Origin: Planctomycetota bacterium
Lineage (GTDB): Bacteria; Planctomycetota; Planctomycetia; Pirellulales; Pirellulaceae
Direction: 5' to 3'
DNA: 64,000 nt
Assembly (NCBI GenBank): GCA_014381825.1
Contig: JACNKX010000095.1
Coordinates: 1 to 64,000 of the forward strand
The notes beneath the pieces are model-generated. The model had not been told where the DNA came from. It saw only the letters and a list, made by a program, of their open reading frames with translations, and ran no database searches. This document shows positions 16,732 through 26,106 of this stretch, one piece after another; position 1 is the stretch's first letter, and each line of letters opens with the position of its first letter. The translations under genes and the position numbers were made by a program.

Positions 16732-18297
16732 ATGTTCGCCTCTCCTCCACCACAAGCAGAACAACAAGAGTCGAATCCACCGAAGGGTGCTTCTGGCCTC
16801 AGCTCTGTAATGCTTCTCGCTGGCCGAGTTGTCTCGTTGCTGCTCAATTTGGCGGTCCAAGTTCTCGTTGTTCGATTCTTCACGAAACTTGATTACGGTG
16901 CGTTCGCGTTCGTACTTTCGATCGTTTCGGTTTCGGCGACGGCGATGGCGTTGGGGATGGACAAGACGCTTGGCCGCTATGCTGCTATCTATCTTCAGAA
17001 CCGCGACTTTCCAAAGCTGTTCGGGTCAATCTGTACTGCATTTACCCTAATCTCACTGCTCGGATTCGTCTGTGTTGGAGGCATTGGGGTCGTTAGCATC
17101 GCGTTCGGAGTGTCTCCACTAGGAGATGGTTTGAATAGTGGCTTGCTGCTCGTTCTGATTTTACTTGCGCCGCTTAATGCGCTCGATAGCGTGGTGGTCG
17201 CGCTCTTTGGCGTCTTCGCCAGCCCTTTGTCGATCGTCTGGCGTCGCCACGTTATCGGACCGTCGTTAAAGCTTTGCAGCGTCGCTTTAGTGATCGTTGC
17301 GTCCGGCAATATTTACTGGCTGGCTGCCGGCCATGCTCTTGCGGTCGGCCTCGGAGTAGTGTTGGGCGCGGTGTTACTTGTAAGGTTGCTTAAAAAGGAA
17401 GGTTCAATATACGAAGCGGTACACACGCGGTGGGAGTATCCGACACGAGAACTATTGGGGCACAGCCTGCCACTCATGTCGACGGACGTCGTTATGCTCT
17501 TACGAAGCTCGTTGGCGATCATTTCTTTAGAACTGCTGCAAGGTAATGTAGCGGTCGCCGAATACCGCGCGGTTTCACCCTTAGCACGCTTAAATGAAGT
17601 AGTCGTCACGACACTGGCAGTTCTGTTCATACCCGCCGCATCGCGAATGTTTGCACGCAAGGACGCCGCCGGGATCAATTCGCTCTACTGGCAGACTGCC
17701 TCGACCTTGGCAATCCTGTCGTTTCCCATTTTTGCCGCCACATTCGTACTCGCCGGACCACTCACCGTCTTACTGCTCGGAGAACAGTATCGAAGTTCTG
17801 CGGCAATTCTTAGTATTCTGGCGCTGGCGTATTACATACACACCAGCCTGGGTTTCAATACACAGATGCTGCGCGTCTACGGTCAGGTGCGATCCATCGT
17901 CATGACAGATATTACGGCGTTTATCTTCGTCCTCTTTGGTTACATCTTGCTCATTCCAGCATACGGTCCGTTGGGAGCGGCGATCGCCACCGCCGGCGGT
18001 CTCGTTCTACATAACCTGATGAATCAGTATTGGCTGGTGCGCACGACCGACGTGAAGTTCTTTGATGCACGCTATGTGACAACGCTCACCAGTATCGTCG
18101 CCTCGACGCTGTTACTGGTCGGCGCACAGCAGACGCTTGCTCCGCATGTCGCAACGAGCCTCTGCATGGCTGCGATTGCCTCTCTGATCGTTCTCTATTG
18201 GAATCGCGAAACGCTTGATCTGAGCAGCGCCATCCCCGCTTTATCCCGTTTTGCCTTGTTTCAGCGGCTCGTTCGTCCGCGAGCCGCACGCCACTAA
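16732..18297 (+). CDS. Polysaccharide flippase (Wzx/MATE-like oligosaccharide transporter)
   Basis: 521 residues, hydrophobic throughout, with about 12-14 predicted helices and the opening pattern of the polysaccharide biosynthesis (MVF/MOP) family: an amphipathic start, then LLAGRVVSLLLNLAVQVLVV followed by RFFTKLDYGAF. It would flip the undecaprenyl-linked repeat unit across the inner membrane. It follows the Wzz-like gene by 71 bases and precedes a glycosyltransferase by 12, consistent with one operon. Confidence 0.9.
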   Translation: MFASPPPQAEQQESNPPKGASGLSSVMLLAGRVVSLLLNLAVQVLVVRFFTKLDYGAFAFVLSIVSVSATAMALGMDKTLGRYAAIYLQNRDFPKLFGSICTAFTLISLLGFVCVGGIGVVSIAFGVSPLGDGLNSGLLLVLILLAPLNALDSVVVALFGVFASPLSIVWRRHVIGPSLKLCSVALVIVASGNIYWLAAGHALAVGLGVVLGAVLLVRLLKKEGSIYEAVHTRWEYPTRELLGHSLPLMSTDVVMLLRSSLAIISLELLQGNVAVAEYRAVSPLARLNEVVVTTLAVLFIPAASRMFARKDAAGINSLYWQTASTLAILSFPIFAATFVLAGPLTVLLLGEQYRSSAAILSILALAYYIHTSLGFNTQMLRVYGQVRSIVMTDITAFIFVLFGYILLIPAYGPLGAAIATAGGLVLHNLMNQYWLVRTTDVKFFDARYVTTLTSIVASTLLLVGAQQTLAPHVATSLCMAAIASLIVLYWNRETLDLSSAIPALSRFALFQRLVRPRAARH

Positions 18298-18309
18298 TCG
18301 ATCGAAAAT

Positions 18310-19602
18310 ATGACTACTGTCGTCGAAACCTACCGCGAACAATATGTCGAGTCTGCCTCGAACAAGGCTCGTCGTGTGGCATACTTAGTGTCACGTTTTC
18401 CGAAACTGACGGAAACATTCGTGCTGTACGAGATCCTTGCGATGCAACGTATGGGGATCGAAGTGGAGCTGTTCCCGTTGCGCCGTGAGCGGACGGCGGT
18501 GCTCCACGCCGAAGCGCAACAAGTAGTGGACTCGGCTCGCTTCACTCCGCTGCTATTATCGTGGCACATCTTCTGGGCACACTGCTATTTCATCGCAACG
18601 AGACCGTGGACATACGTCGCGACGCTAGGTACGGTCCTGCGAGCCAACGCTGGCAGCCGTCGGTATCTGGCTGGAGCAATTGCGTATTTCCCGAAAGCGG
18701 TGTTGCTGGCGTGGAGAATGCAGCGTCTCGGAATCCAGCATCTGCATGCACACTTCGCCAGCCATCCTGCAGCCGTCGCGTACGTCATTCATCGCCTTGC
18801 TGGGATCCCCTTCAGCTTCACGGCGCACGGCTCCGACCTGCACCGCGATCGCCATATGCTGCGAGAGAAAGTGAGGGCTGCGAGTTCGGTCGTTACTATC
18901 TCGCTCTACAACCGTGACATCATTGCGAACGAATGCGGTAACGACGCGCGTGACAAAGTTCGCGTGATCCATTGCGGCGTCGACACTAGCAAGTTTTCCT
19001 ATCGCTCGATAGAGACAGCGTTCGCGCACAACGCAGGACCATTCAAGATTGTCTGCACCGGAACGCTTCACGAAGTCAAAGGTCAATCGCATTTGATAGA
19101 TGCTTGCCGAACCTTGCGCGAGCGATAACTCGAGTTCGAGTGCCATCTGATCGGCGACGGACCGGACCGCAAGTCGCTGCAGCAACAGGCCAACGCCTTG
19201 GGGCTCGGTGAACAGATCATCTTTCATGGTCGCTTGCCGCAAACTGAAGTTGTGGAACATTTGCGAACCGCCGACGTGTTGGTCGCACCTAGCGTTCCCA
19301 CCTCGTGCGGACGACGCGAGGGCATTCCCGTCGTCCTTATGGAAGCCATGAGTTCTGGCGTTCCAACGATTGCCAGCGATCTATCCGGAATCCCTGAATT
19401 GGTGATCGACGAGGCGACAGGATTGCTCACGCCGCCTGGAGATGCGGCGAGTCTGGGGACGGCGCTGATCCGACTTTATCGCGACGCAACGTTGCGACAC
19501 CGATTGGCTCGGCAAGCCAGGCAGAAAGTCGAAGACGAATTCGATTTGTCCAAGAACGCAAGGCAACTCGCGACGTGTTTTCAGCAAGGAGCCAACCGAT
19601 GA
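18310..19602 (+). pseudogene. Family 4 glycosyltransferase interrupted by an in-frame TAA
   Basis: Two consecutive segments in the same frame make one GT4 enzyme of about 430 residues. Segment one (18310-19128) has the N-terminal Rossmann domain (RVAYLVSRFPKLTETFVLYE, HLHAHFASHPAAVAYVIHRL, FTAHGSDLH, VIHCGVDTSKF) and enters the C-terminal domain at IVCTGTLHEVKGQSHLIDAC. After LRER a TAA (19126-19128) intervenes. Without any frame change the protein then continues as LEFECHLIGDGPDRKSLQQQ, the donor-binding REGIPVVLMEAMSSGVPTIA and GIPELV. A single base change could restore a sense codon. Either the gene is recently inactivated, the base is an assembly error, or two polypeptides are made. No strong ribosome-binding site precedes the second half. 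The following GT2 gene overlaps its stop by ATGA. Confidence 0.8.
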
Positions 19603-20762
19603 TCTCTCTTATTCTCTTCACCGGCTCGCTTGCTGTCACCGTTTACACGTTTTTTGTGTTTCCGGTGTTACTCGCCTTACGTGCGAGGCTATTTCCCAAA
19701 CCGCACTCTGAGAGTGACAGGTTGCCCACTGTCAGCATGTTAATTGCATGCCACAACGAAGAAGCGAACATCGAACGAAAGCTGCACAACCTGCTCGCAA
19801 TTGACTATCCCGCCGAGCTGCTTCAATTAGTCATTATTTCCGACGGATCGACTGATCGTACGGAGTCGATCGCGGCGAAATTCGCCGAGCGCGTCACGTT
19901 GCTCTCTCTGCCCCGACGAGGCAAAGCCGTTGCGTTGAACGAAGCGGTCCCTCTTGCCGACGGCGAGGTGCTTGTGTTCTCGGACGCGAACAGCATGCTC
20001 GACCCCAACGCAATTCGTGCCTTGGTTCGCCCGTTTGGCGACTCCCGCGTCGGTGGTGTGGCTGGTGATCAGCGTTACGACAAATCGAACGCGGCTTCAA
20101 ATATTCAGGAAGGCGAGCAACGGTATTGGAGCTTCGATCGCTGGCTGAAACGAGTCCAAAGTCGCGCCGGCAGCGTGACTTCCGCGACGGGAGCACTTTA
20201 CGCCATTCGTCGCGAGTTATTCCATGAAGTTCCCGGCGGAGTAACCGATGACTTCTTTGTCTCGACGCAAGTGATCGCGCGAGGGTACCGCTTGGTCTTC
20301 GCAGAAAACGCAATCGCTCGCGAACCCGTCTCCGACACGGGTACTGCCGAGTTTCAACGCAAAGTGCGGCTGATGACAAGAGGTTTGCGCGGGATCGCCG
20401 AAATGAAGCAGTTGTTGAATCCCGTTCGCTACGGTTTTTATGCCTTACAGATATTTTCGCACAAAGTGCTGCGGCGATTAAACGTGTTCGCGCTAATCAC
20501 GCTGGCCGTGACGAGCCCGTTGCTCTGGCAACAAAGTATTGCATTTCAGCTGGCGACCGTCATTCAAATTGCATTTTATGGGATGGCTGCCGCAGCGCAA
20601 CTGATGCGCACCTGTCGAAGGCGTGTAATCAAGATTTTCAGTTTGCCGGCATTCTTCGTCATGGCAAACACCGCAGCCTTGGTGGCTACTTTGAACGTGG
20701 CGCGAGGCAAGCGGATCGAACTCTGGACACCACACCGAGGCGAACCAGTAGCGGACCGATAG
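19599..20762 (+). CDS. Family 2 glycosyltransferase (processive membrane type)
   Basis: 387 residues from ATG 19599, which overlaps the preceding stop (ATGA) and has AAGGAG 6 nt upstream; the longer frame starting at 19575 is not needed. An N-terminal membrane helix (1-22) precedes the GT-A domain: VSMLIACHNEEANIERKL, VIISDGSTDRTESIA, DXD-type LVFSDANSMLDPN, and the acceptor loop VTSATGALYAIRRELF followed by DDFFVSTQVIARGYRLVF. Three hydrophobic helices follow after residue 290. This architecture fits a polymerising or membrane-bound sugar transferase such as those for repeat-unit assembly. Confidence 0.9.
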   Translation: MISLILFTGSLAVTVYTFFVFPVLLALRARLFPKPHSESDRLPTVSMLIACHNEEANIERKLHNLLAIDYPAELLQLVIISDGSTDRTESIAAKFAERVTLLSLPRRGKAVALNEAVPLADGEVLVFSDANSMLDPNAIRALVRPFGDSRVGGVAGDQRYDKSNAASNIQEGEQRYWSFDRWLKRVQSRAGSVTSATGALYAIRRELFHEVPGGVTDDFFVSTQVIARGYRLVFAENAIAREPVSDTGTAEFQRKVRLMTRGLRGIAEMKQLLNPVRYGFYALQIFSHKVLRRLNVFALITLAVTSPLLWQQSIAFQLATVIQIAFYGMAAAAQLMRTCRRRVIKIFSLPAFFVMANTAALVATLNVARGKRIELWTPHRGEPVADR

Positions 20763-20771
20763 GCAAAGACC

Positions 20772-22301
20772 ATGAGTACGGTGGAACAAGATCATCATGA
20801 ACGAACGGCGACGAATCCGGAGTGGCTCCGGATCGTCTTTGCCGCCATCGTCATTGTGTGCGCGGTCACCATTGGGCTTGCGGCCCTAGAGCGAGGCAAG
20901 GTCGAGTTGCTGTTGCTGCTCGTCGGTGGCGCGGCCTTTGGATGGGTCTGCCTCTCGCGACCGAACCTCTCGATTTACCTGGCCATGTTCTTGCTCTACA
21001 CCAACGCACCCGTGATTGCCAAACGTTTTCATGGCATTCCGCATCCGATTGTGTACTGCGTTCCACTGCTCCTGCTGTTGCCCATCGCTTACCGTCTTCT
21101 CTTTCGAGGGGAGCAAATTATCTTTCCGCGCGTGACCGTTTGGATCACCTTGTTTCTCATGGTCGAGACGGTCGGAGCACTAACGAGTATTGACCCACCG
21201 GCGGCGTTTCAAACCGTTCTGACCACGGTCACCGAAGGCGCGTTGTTGTTCTTGTTAGTCGTCAATGCCGTTCGGACTGAGCAAGTCCTACGAGGAGTTG
21301 TCTGGGCGTTCTTGGCGGCAGGTGCCTTTCTGGGTGCGATGAGTGCCCATCAATATCTGACGAATTCCTACGATAAGAACTACGGCGGCTTCGCTCAGCT
21401 CGAAGGCAAAGGTTTCGGCGTACAAGGTGAACGAGTCAAGATCATTCAGAATCGAGCCGCCGGACCACTGGCCGTGAAGAATCGCTACGCTCAGATCATG
21501 TTGATGCTGTTTCCGCTTGGTTTGTTTCTCTTCGGAGGAGAGCGCACTGCGTTGCTGCGTTGGCTGGCCCTTGCGGCGACCGTCTTAATCATGGTCGGTT
21601 GGGCGTTAACCTTCTCGCGAGGCGGCGCGATCGCGTTCGGACTCACCGTCATAGCCATGGGCGGTCTTGGGCATTTGCGGCTACGCCATCTTCTAATCGT
21701 CGGTGCGATCGCGGGAGTACTCTTGCTCGCCCTTCCACAATTTCGCACTCGCCTCGCTTCCTTCCAGACACTCCCCGCCTTGTTAACGGGAAAAATGACG
21801 TCGGCTAATCGCCCTGATGGTGCAGTCACGGGCCGCGTGACCGAGATGCTCGCCGCAGTGCGGGTTTATATGGATCATCCAATTATTGGTGTCGGCCCAG
21901 CAATGTTTCGAAACTACTCTCAACAGTATGGAAATCTAGGTGGTCTCAAAGCGCTTGAAACAAAACGTGAAGCACATTGCCTTTACGCTGGAGTGGCTGC
22001 CGAGTTAGGAACGCTCGGACTGATCGCATTGTTTGGCGGCGTGTTCGTGACACTTCGTGACTTGCATCGCATTCGAGTCGCGAGTGCCAACTCGCATCCA
22101 CTGCTTTCGCGGATGGCGACAGGATTCTTCTTCATGATCATCGTCTACTTGACGACCGGAATCTTCGAGCATTTTTCTTTCATCCGCTACTTCTGGACAA
22201 TGATGGCGTTGGCCACGGCATGTGTGTGCATTGCGAGACGTGTCTTACAAGAGCCGACCGCTTCTGAGGGGACTGCTACGTGCAACCAGAACACCTACTA
22301 A
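20772..22301 (+). CDS. O-antigen ligase / polymerase-type membrane protein (Wzy_C family)
   Basis: 509 residues with about 11-12 hydrophobic helices and a large periplasmic loop. The Wzy_C pattern is visible at about 265-420: LALAATVLIMVGWALTFSRG, then GGAIAFGL, and later MDHPIIGVGPAMFRNYSQQY with KREAHCLYAGVAAELGTLGL. The conserved His in 'EAHCLY' and the 'ltfSRGg' motif are the family hallmarks. It would polymerise or ligate the exopolysaccharide repeat units. It starts 10 bases after the GT2 stop, and its 3' end overlaps the next gene by 22 bases. Confidence 0.88.
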   Translation: MSTVEQDHHERTATNPEWLRIVFAAIVIVCAVTIGLAALERGKVELLLLLVGGAAFGWVCLSRPNLSIYLAMFLLYTNAPVIAKRFHGIPHPIVYCVPLLLLLPIAYRLLFRGEQIIFPRVTVWITLFLMVETVGALTSIDPPAAFQTVLTTVTEGALLFLLVVNAVRTEQVLRGVVWAFLAAGAFLGAMSAHQYLTNSYDKNYGGFAQLEGKGFGVQGERVKIIQNRAAGPLAVKNRYAQIMLMLFPLGLFLFGGERTALLRWLALAATVLIMVGWALTFSRGGAIAFGLTVIAMGGLGHLRLRHLLIVGAIAGVLLLALPQFRTRLASFQTLPALLTGKMTSANRPDGAVTGRVTEMLAAVRVYMDHPIIGVGPAMFRNYSQQYGNLGGLKALETKREAHCLYAGVAAELGTLGLIALFGGVFVTLRDLHRIRVASANSHPLLSRMATGFFFMIIVYLTTGIFEHFSFIRYFWTMMALATACVCIARRVLQEPTASEGTATCNQNTY

Positions 22302-23743
22302 CAACAGTCACGGTCCATGCTCTGATCTGGTCAACTGGCGCCCTCGCCGTTGTCGCACTTCGGTTTCGATCGTGGAATTGGTTTCAAGTCGGCTATGCGT
22401 TGGCGGCTGTTGCTGCCATCGGCGCAGCCGTGTGGTTGAATACTGTGATTAGCTTAGGGCGTAATTCGGTCATGTTCGTGGCTCGTTCGCTGATGGACGG
22501 CGATCTCCGGCATCTGAGCGCGGCGGCGCTTGGCACATGCCTTGGGTTGGCGGCCGCATTGTGGCCCTGGCAAGTCTCCGAATGTCTGTCGCGTCGAAAT
22601 CGCCGAATCATCCGCGCGGCCACGGTGACGGTCGTGATATTGGCGTTCATCGTCCTTTCGCTTATGACGGCTCAGGAACAACTCCAACCGCTTCTCAAGC
22701 GTCGTAGTCTGGGAAGTATTGTTAGCAATCCATTTGGCTTTTCCCAACCTGCGGACTTCATCGTGGAAGAGTATCATCAATGCAATATTCACCCGGTTCA
22801 GATCGTCGTGGGGCCCGACGACGACATCTATGTGACAGGCTATTGGGGCGCAGCATTGCAGGACGGGGTTGTCGCGAGACTGTCGCGAACGTCCGAAGGT
22901 GGAGCGATTCGCGAGACGACGATCGCACGTAATCTCGGCCGACCTCATGGATTGGCATTTCATAATGGCGATCTATACGTCTCTCGCTCTGGACAATTCG
23001 CGCGAGCGGAAGCCGGTCGATTGGTCGGTGTGAATACAGGCGCGGTTACATTGTTGCGCGACGTCGACGGCGACCATCTGATCGATTATTTCGAGGATGT
23101 CGTGGCCGGACTTCCTGGTGCACAAGGGCCTGACCCGTTGCACCAAAATAATGGCATTGCCTTCGGGCCGGACGGCGCGCTGTATATCACGGTGGGAGCA
23201 CATTCGGATCGAGCGCCGACAACAGGGCCCTTCGAGGGAACCATTGTTCGCTCCCGACTGGACGGGTCCGCGCCGGAAGTGTTTGCAAAGGGCTTTCGCA
23301 ATCCTTTCGATCTCTGCTTCACCGCGGACGGACAATGTTTTGGAACGGACAACGATGCCAGTGACCGACGCAATGGAGATGAATTGAATCTCATCCGATC
23401 GGGAGAGCATTATGGTTTCCCCTATGCCGATGGTATTCGACCACATCCGGAAGCCACCGTCTCGCCGCTGCTCGTTACACGCAATCGAACGTTCCAAGGA
23501 CTCTGCTACGCTGCTTCGTCGGACCTGCCTGCGCAGTTCCGCGACAGTATTTATATCGCGAGTTACGGCAGTGGTGAGATTCAACAAGTGCAACTTCGCC
23601 GCGAAGGAGAATCAATACGAGCCGTCTCGAGTGTCTTTGCTCGCGTCCCAGGAGCACTCGACATTACCGTAACCGACAAAGGCGAGTTCTTCGTGGCTTG
23701 TTTCCAATCTAAGAAAATCTATCGTTTACGGCTTCGCAAATGA
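22280..23743 (+). CDS. Membrane-anchored PQQ-type aldose/sorbosone dehydrogenase-like beta-propeller
   Basis: 487 residues starting at GTG 22280 within the end of the previous gene. Four N-terminal hydrophobic helices (about 10-30, 35-65, 75-97, 113-133) anchor a six-bladed GSDH/YliI-like propeller (about 165-487). Family features are GRPHGLAFHNGDLYVS, DPLHQNNGIAFGPDGALYIT followed by VGAHSD, VFAKGFRNPFDLCFTADGQ, FGTDNDASDRRNGDELNLI and SGEHYGFPYADG. Such proteins oxidise sugars with PQQ and pass electrons to a cytochrome. The next gene, overlapping by four bases (ATGA), is a dihaem cytochrome c, which fits. The usual enzyme is soluble and periplasmic; the four-helix anchor is unusual. Confidence 0.8.
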   Translation: MQPEHLLTTVTVHALIWSTGALAVVALRFRSWNWFQVGYALAAVAAIGAAVWLNTVISLGRNSVMFVARSLMDGDLRHLSAAALGTCLGLAAALWPWQVSECLSRRNRRIIRAATVTVVILAFIVLSLMTAQEQLQPLLKRRSLGSIVSNPFGFSQPADFIVEEYHQCNIHPVQIVVGPDDDIYVTGYWGAALQDGVVARLSRTSEGGAIRETTIARNLGRPHGLAFHNGDLYVSRSGQFARAEAGRLVGVNTGAVTLLRDVDGDHLIDYFEDVVAGLPGAQGPDPLHQNNGIAFGPDGALYITVGAHSDRAPTTGPFEGTIVRSRLDGSAPEVFAKGFRNPFDLCFTADGQCFGTDNDASDRRNGDELNLIRSGEHYGFPYADGIRPHPEATVSPLLVTRNRTFQGLCYAASSDLPAQFRDSIYIASYGSGEIQQVQLRREGESIRAVSSVFARVPGALDITVTDKGEFFVACFQSKKIYRLRLRK

Positions 23744-24663
23744 GCGTCTACATGATTCTCAACAAACTCGCGGCCGTGTCCGGCGTTGCGGCGTTAGCTG
23801 GCGCCGTGTGGCTGGGGTTGTCTTTGTCACAGGCACCCTTGACTGCGATCGATCTTGACCGAGGGGCTCATATATTCGAGAAGCGATGCGCCACGTGCCA
23901 CGCGTCGGAACTTGGGCAACTCAGCTTGTACGGCCCCAATCTCGTTGAGATCGGTGCCGTAGCTGGAACTCGCGTTCCTCGTCTATCCGCGGAAGCATAT
24001 TTATTGGAGTCGATCATCGATCCGAATGCATATCGGAATGCTGGTGAACATGGGGTGATGCCGGCGGACGTGAGCGGTGGTCTCGACGCCATCGAACTGA
24101 CGAGTTTAGTCGGGTTTCTCATGAAGCAAGGGGGGTCAGTTAACTGGCCGCGACTAGTCGCGCTCACTCGACACGCCACGGCGCCAACTAGCGAAGCCGT
24201 CGAGCAGATTTCTCTCGAAGATGTCGAGGCCGGCAAGAAGATCTATTTGTCGAAAGCCAATTGCCAACGGTGCCATCCACTCCAAGTCACGCCAGGTGCC
24301 ACGTTACGAGCGCCGTCGCTCTTGTTATCTGGCCGCCATTCGGCGCAGTATCTTCGTGAGTCGATTCGGCATCCGAGTAAATCGCTTGTGGCGGGATACA
24401 GCAACTGGACTGTCTGGTTGGCGGATGGGCGAGCCACTTCGGGCAGGCTTGTCCGCTCGACGGAATCGGAAATTGAACTCCTCGTGAAAACAAAAGGAGC
24501 TCTCCGACCTATCTCCATCCGTCGTGAAGAGTGTCTGGACGACGAAAACGGCAACGCGATGCTCCGACAGATGCCAAATTCCGCGATGCCGGACAATTTG
24601 ACGAACAACTTGACCGAGCGAGAACTCGATCAACTCGTGGCATTCCTGAAGACGCTAAGGTAG
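23740..24663 (+). CDS. Membrane-anchored dihaem cytochrome c
   Basis: 307 residues. An N-terminal anchor helix (about 8-30) precedes two class-I haem sites: CATCH at residues 50-54 and CQRCH at 175-179. The C-terminal part (GYSNWTVWLADGRATSGRLV, ending LTERELDQLVAFLKTL) is the haem-binding extension common in planctomycete c-type cytochromes fused or linked to PQQ-like propellers. A candidate electron acceptor for the preceding dehydrogenase; the genes overlap by ATGA, so translation is probably coupled. Confidence 0.88.
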   Translation: MSVYMILNKLAAVSGVAALAGAVWLGLSLSQAPLTAIDLDRGAHIFEKRCATCHASELGQLSLYGPNLVEIGAVAGTRVPRLSAEAYLLESIIDPNAYRNAGEHGVMPADVSGGLDAIELTSLVGFLMKQGGSVNWPRLVALTRHATAPTSEAVEQISLEDVEAGKKIYLSKANCQRCHPLQVTPGATLRAPSLLLSGRHSAQYLRESIRHPSKSLVAGYSNWTVWLADGRATSGRLVRSTESEIELLVKTKGALRPISIRREECLDDENGNAMLRQMPNSAMPDNLTNNLTERELDQLVAFLKTLR

Positions 24664-24686
24664 ACCGCAATTGAGGATGGCTCCGC

Positions 24687-25808
24687 TTGAGAATCATGCT
24701 ACTCAAACCACACATCTCTTCGAACGCCGCAACACTCGCTGATTTTCTGAGAGTGCAGGCGGCCTCCTACTACACGCAGTTGGCGGGAGCGGCACCACAG
24801 GTGCATCTTGAGCATGAATCGTTACGCCCTTTTTCAGAACTCTACGAGTTTACGATTCATGGTGATGTCAAATCGCGGCGGCTGTTCGTCAAGCTGCCAT
24901 TTCCGAATCGATCGTGTCGATCCAACACGGCGAATCGGCCGCGATTGTTCGAACCCGCCGCCCCTGAACTGTTGGCATCGCTCGAATTCACCGCGATGCG
25001 TCATATCCAACAGAGCTTCTCACGACTGGACGACGCGAGATTCGGGAGCGTTCATGTACTCGATCTAGTCCAGAGCCCCGATGCGATTGTCATGGAGAAA
25101 GCCGAAGGAGCCACCTTGCGAGAAGTTTCAGGCGGTTGCTTGGGGGCTGAACGCGATGTAGATGACTCGACGGCTGTAATCCAGAATGCTGTATTCCAGA
25201 ATGTTGGGCAGTGGTTGCGACATTTTCACCAATTGCCAGACCTACCACATACCAGGCCACGTACGACGAGGCGCGATCACTTCATCGCGATGATTGACGA
25301 GTTCCTGGACTACTTTCCAGCGGTCCGCGCTCCCAGATGGATGACGTCAGTCGGTGAGTTTCTGAGGCAAGAAAGCGAGTCGACTTTGCAACATGGCTTG
25401 TCGCTCGGTTTAGCTCATGGTGACTTCGCGCCACGCAATGTGATCGTGGCAGCGAACAATCGCGTAACCGTACTCGACACACTCGCTCGCTGGAGAGCCC
25501 CCATTTATGAAGACATCGCATTATTTCTGCTCTCGTTGAAACTGGGCCGAGGTTCGAAACTGCTGTTCACGAGTAGAACGAAAGGATTGACTACATCCTC
25601 GCGTGAATTCTTGAAGGGCTATTTCGACGACGCCTCGAGCGAGTGGCCGACGATTCGTCTGTTCATCTTACAGGCGATACTGGACCGAGGCTGTTCCTAC
25701 CTCTCTACTCATTCGATGCAGAATCCAGTCGCTGCGGTGAAGCACTGTTGCAAACTGCATGTTCTCAGACGAGTTGCCGAACACTTCATGTCAACTGATT
25801 CCCTCTAA
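24687..25808 (+). CDS. Aminoglycoside phosphotransferase (APH)-fold kinase-like protein
   Basis: 373 residues with the protein-kinase-like/APH fold. The catalytic loop reads GLAHGDFAPRNVIV (about residue 245; Asp as base, Asn for Mg) and the following metal site reads VTVLDTLARW, where Asp matches the DFG position. The N-terminal lobe includes VMEKAEGATLREVSGG (hinge). The substrate is unknown; in this context a sugar or lipid-linked intermediate is possible. The start may be TTG 24687 (GAGG 10 nt upstream) or ATG 24696. A 298-base gap follows in which I see no gene. Confidence 0.7.
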   Translation: MRIMLLKPHISSNAATLADFLRVQAASYYTQLAGAAPQVHLEHESLRPFSELYEFTIHGDVKSRRLFVKLPFPNRSCRSNTANRPRLFEPAAPELLASLEFTAMRHIQQSFSRLDDARFGSVHVLDLVQSPDAIVMEKAEGATLREVSGGCLGAERDVDDSTAVIQNAVFQNVGQWLRHFHQLPDLPHTRPRTTRRDHFIAMIDEFLDYFPAVRAPRWMTSVGEFLRQESESTLQHGLSLGLAHGDFAPRNVIVAANNRVTVLDTLARWRAPIYEDIALFLLSLKLGRGSKLLFTSRTKGLTTSSREFLKGYFDDASSEWPTIRLFILQAILDRGCSYLSTHSMQNPVAAVKHCCKLHVLRRVAEHFMSTDSL

Positions 25809-26106
25809 TTCGACATCGTGGACACGAAACAATACGCCCGATGCTTTGATCGACGTGAGTGCGGACGTGACGATTATGCCGGACGAACGATCTGACATAG
25901 CTGCAACGGATCGATCGTCTTGGCAATTCTGGAATCCCGCCTTCGACGCCGTTTACAAGCATGTGGTCCTCGGCTTCGTAATTATGATTGAATGATAGGG
26001 GGGACAATGCGGCGAGTTAGTTAGCCGTTTCACTCGAGCCGATGGCACACTCGAGATGAATCGAAAGACTGTTCGCCGAACGACCGGCAAAGCAAAGGGC
26101 AACTGA

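Noticed and set aside
19126-19128. Recoding (pyrrolysine or selenocysteine) in the split glycosyltransferase
   Set aside because: The codon is TAA, which is not used for either amino acid, and it is not at an active site.
25809-26106. Small plus-strand frame overlapping the kinase-like gene end (25759-25995)
   Set aside because: It has no recognisable features, overlaps the previous gene in another frame and has no ribosome-binding site.
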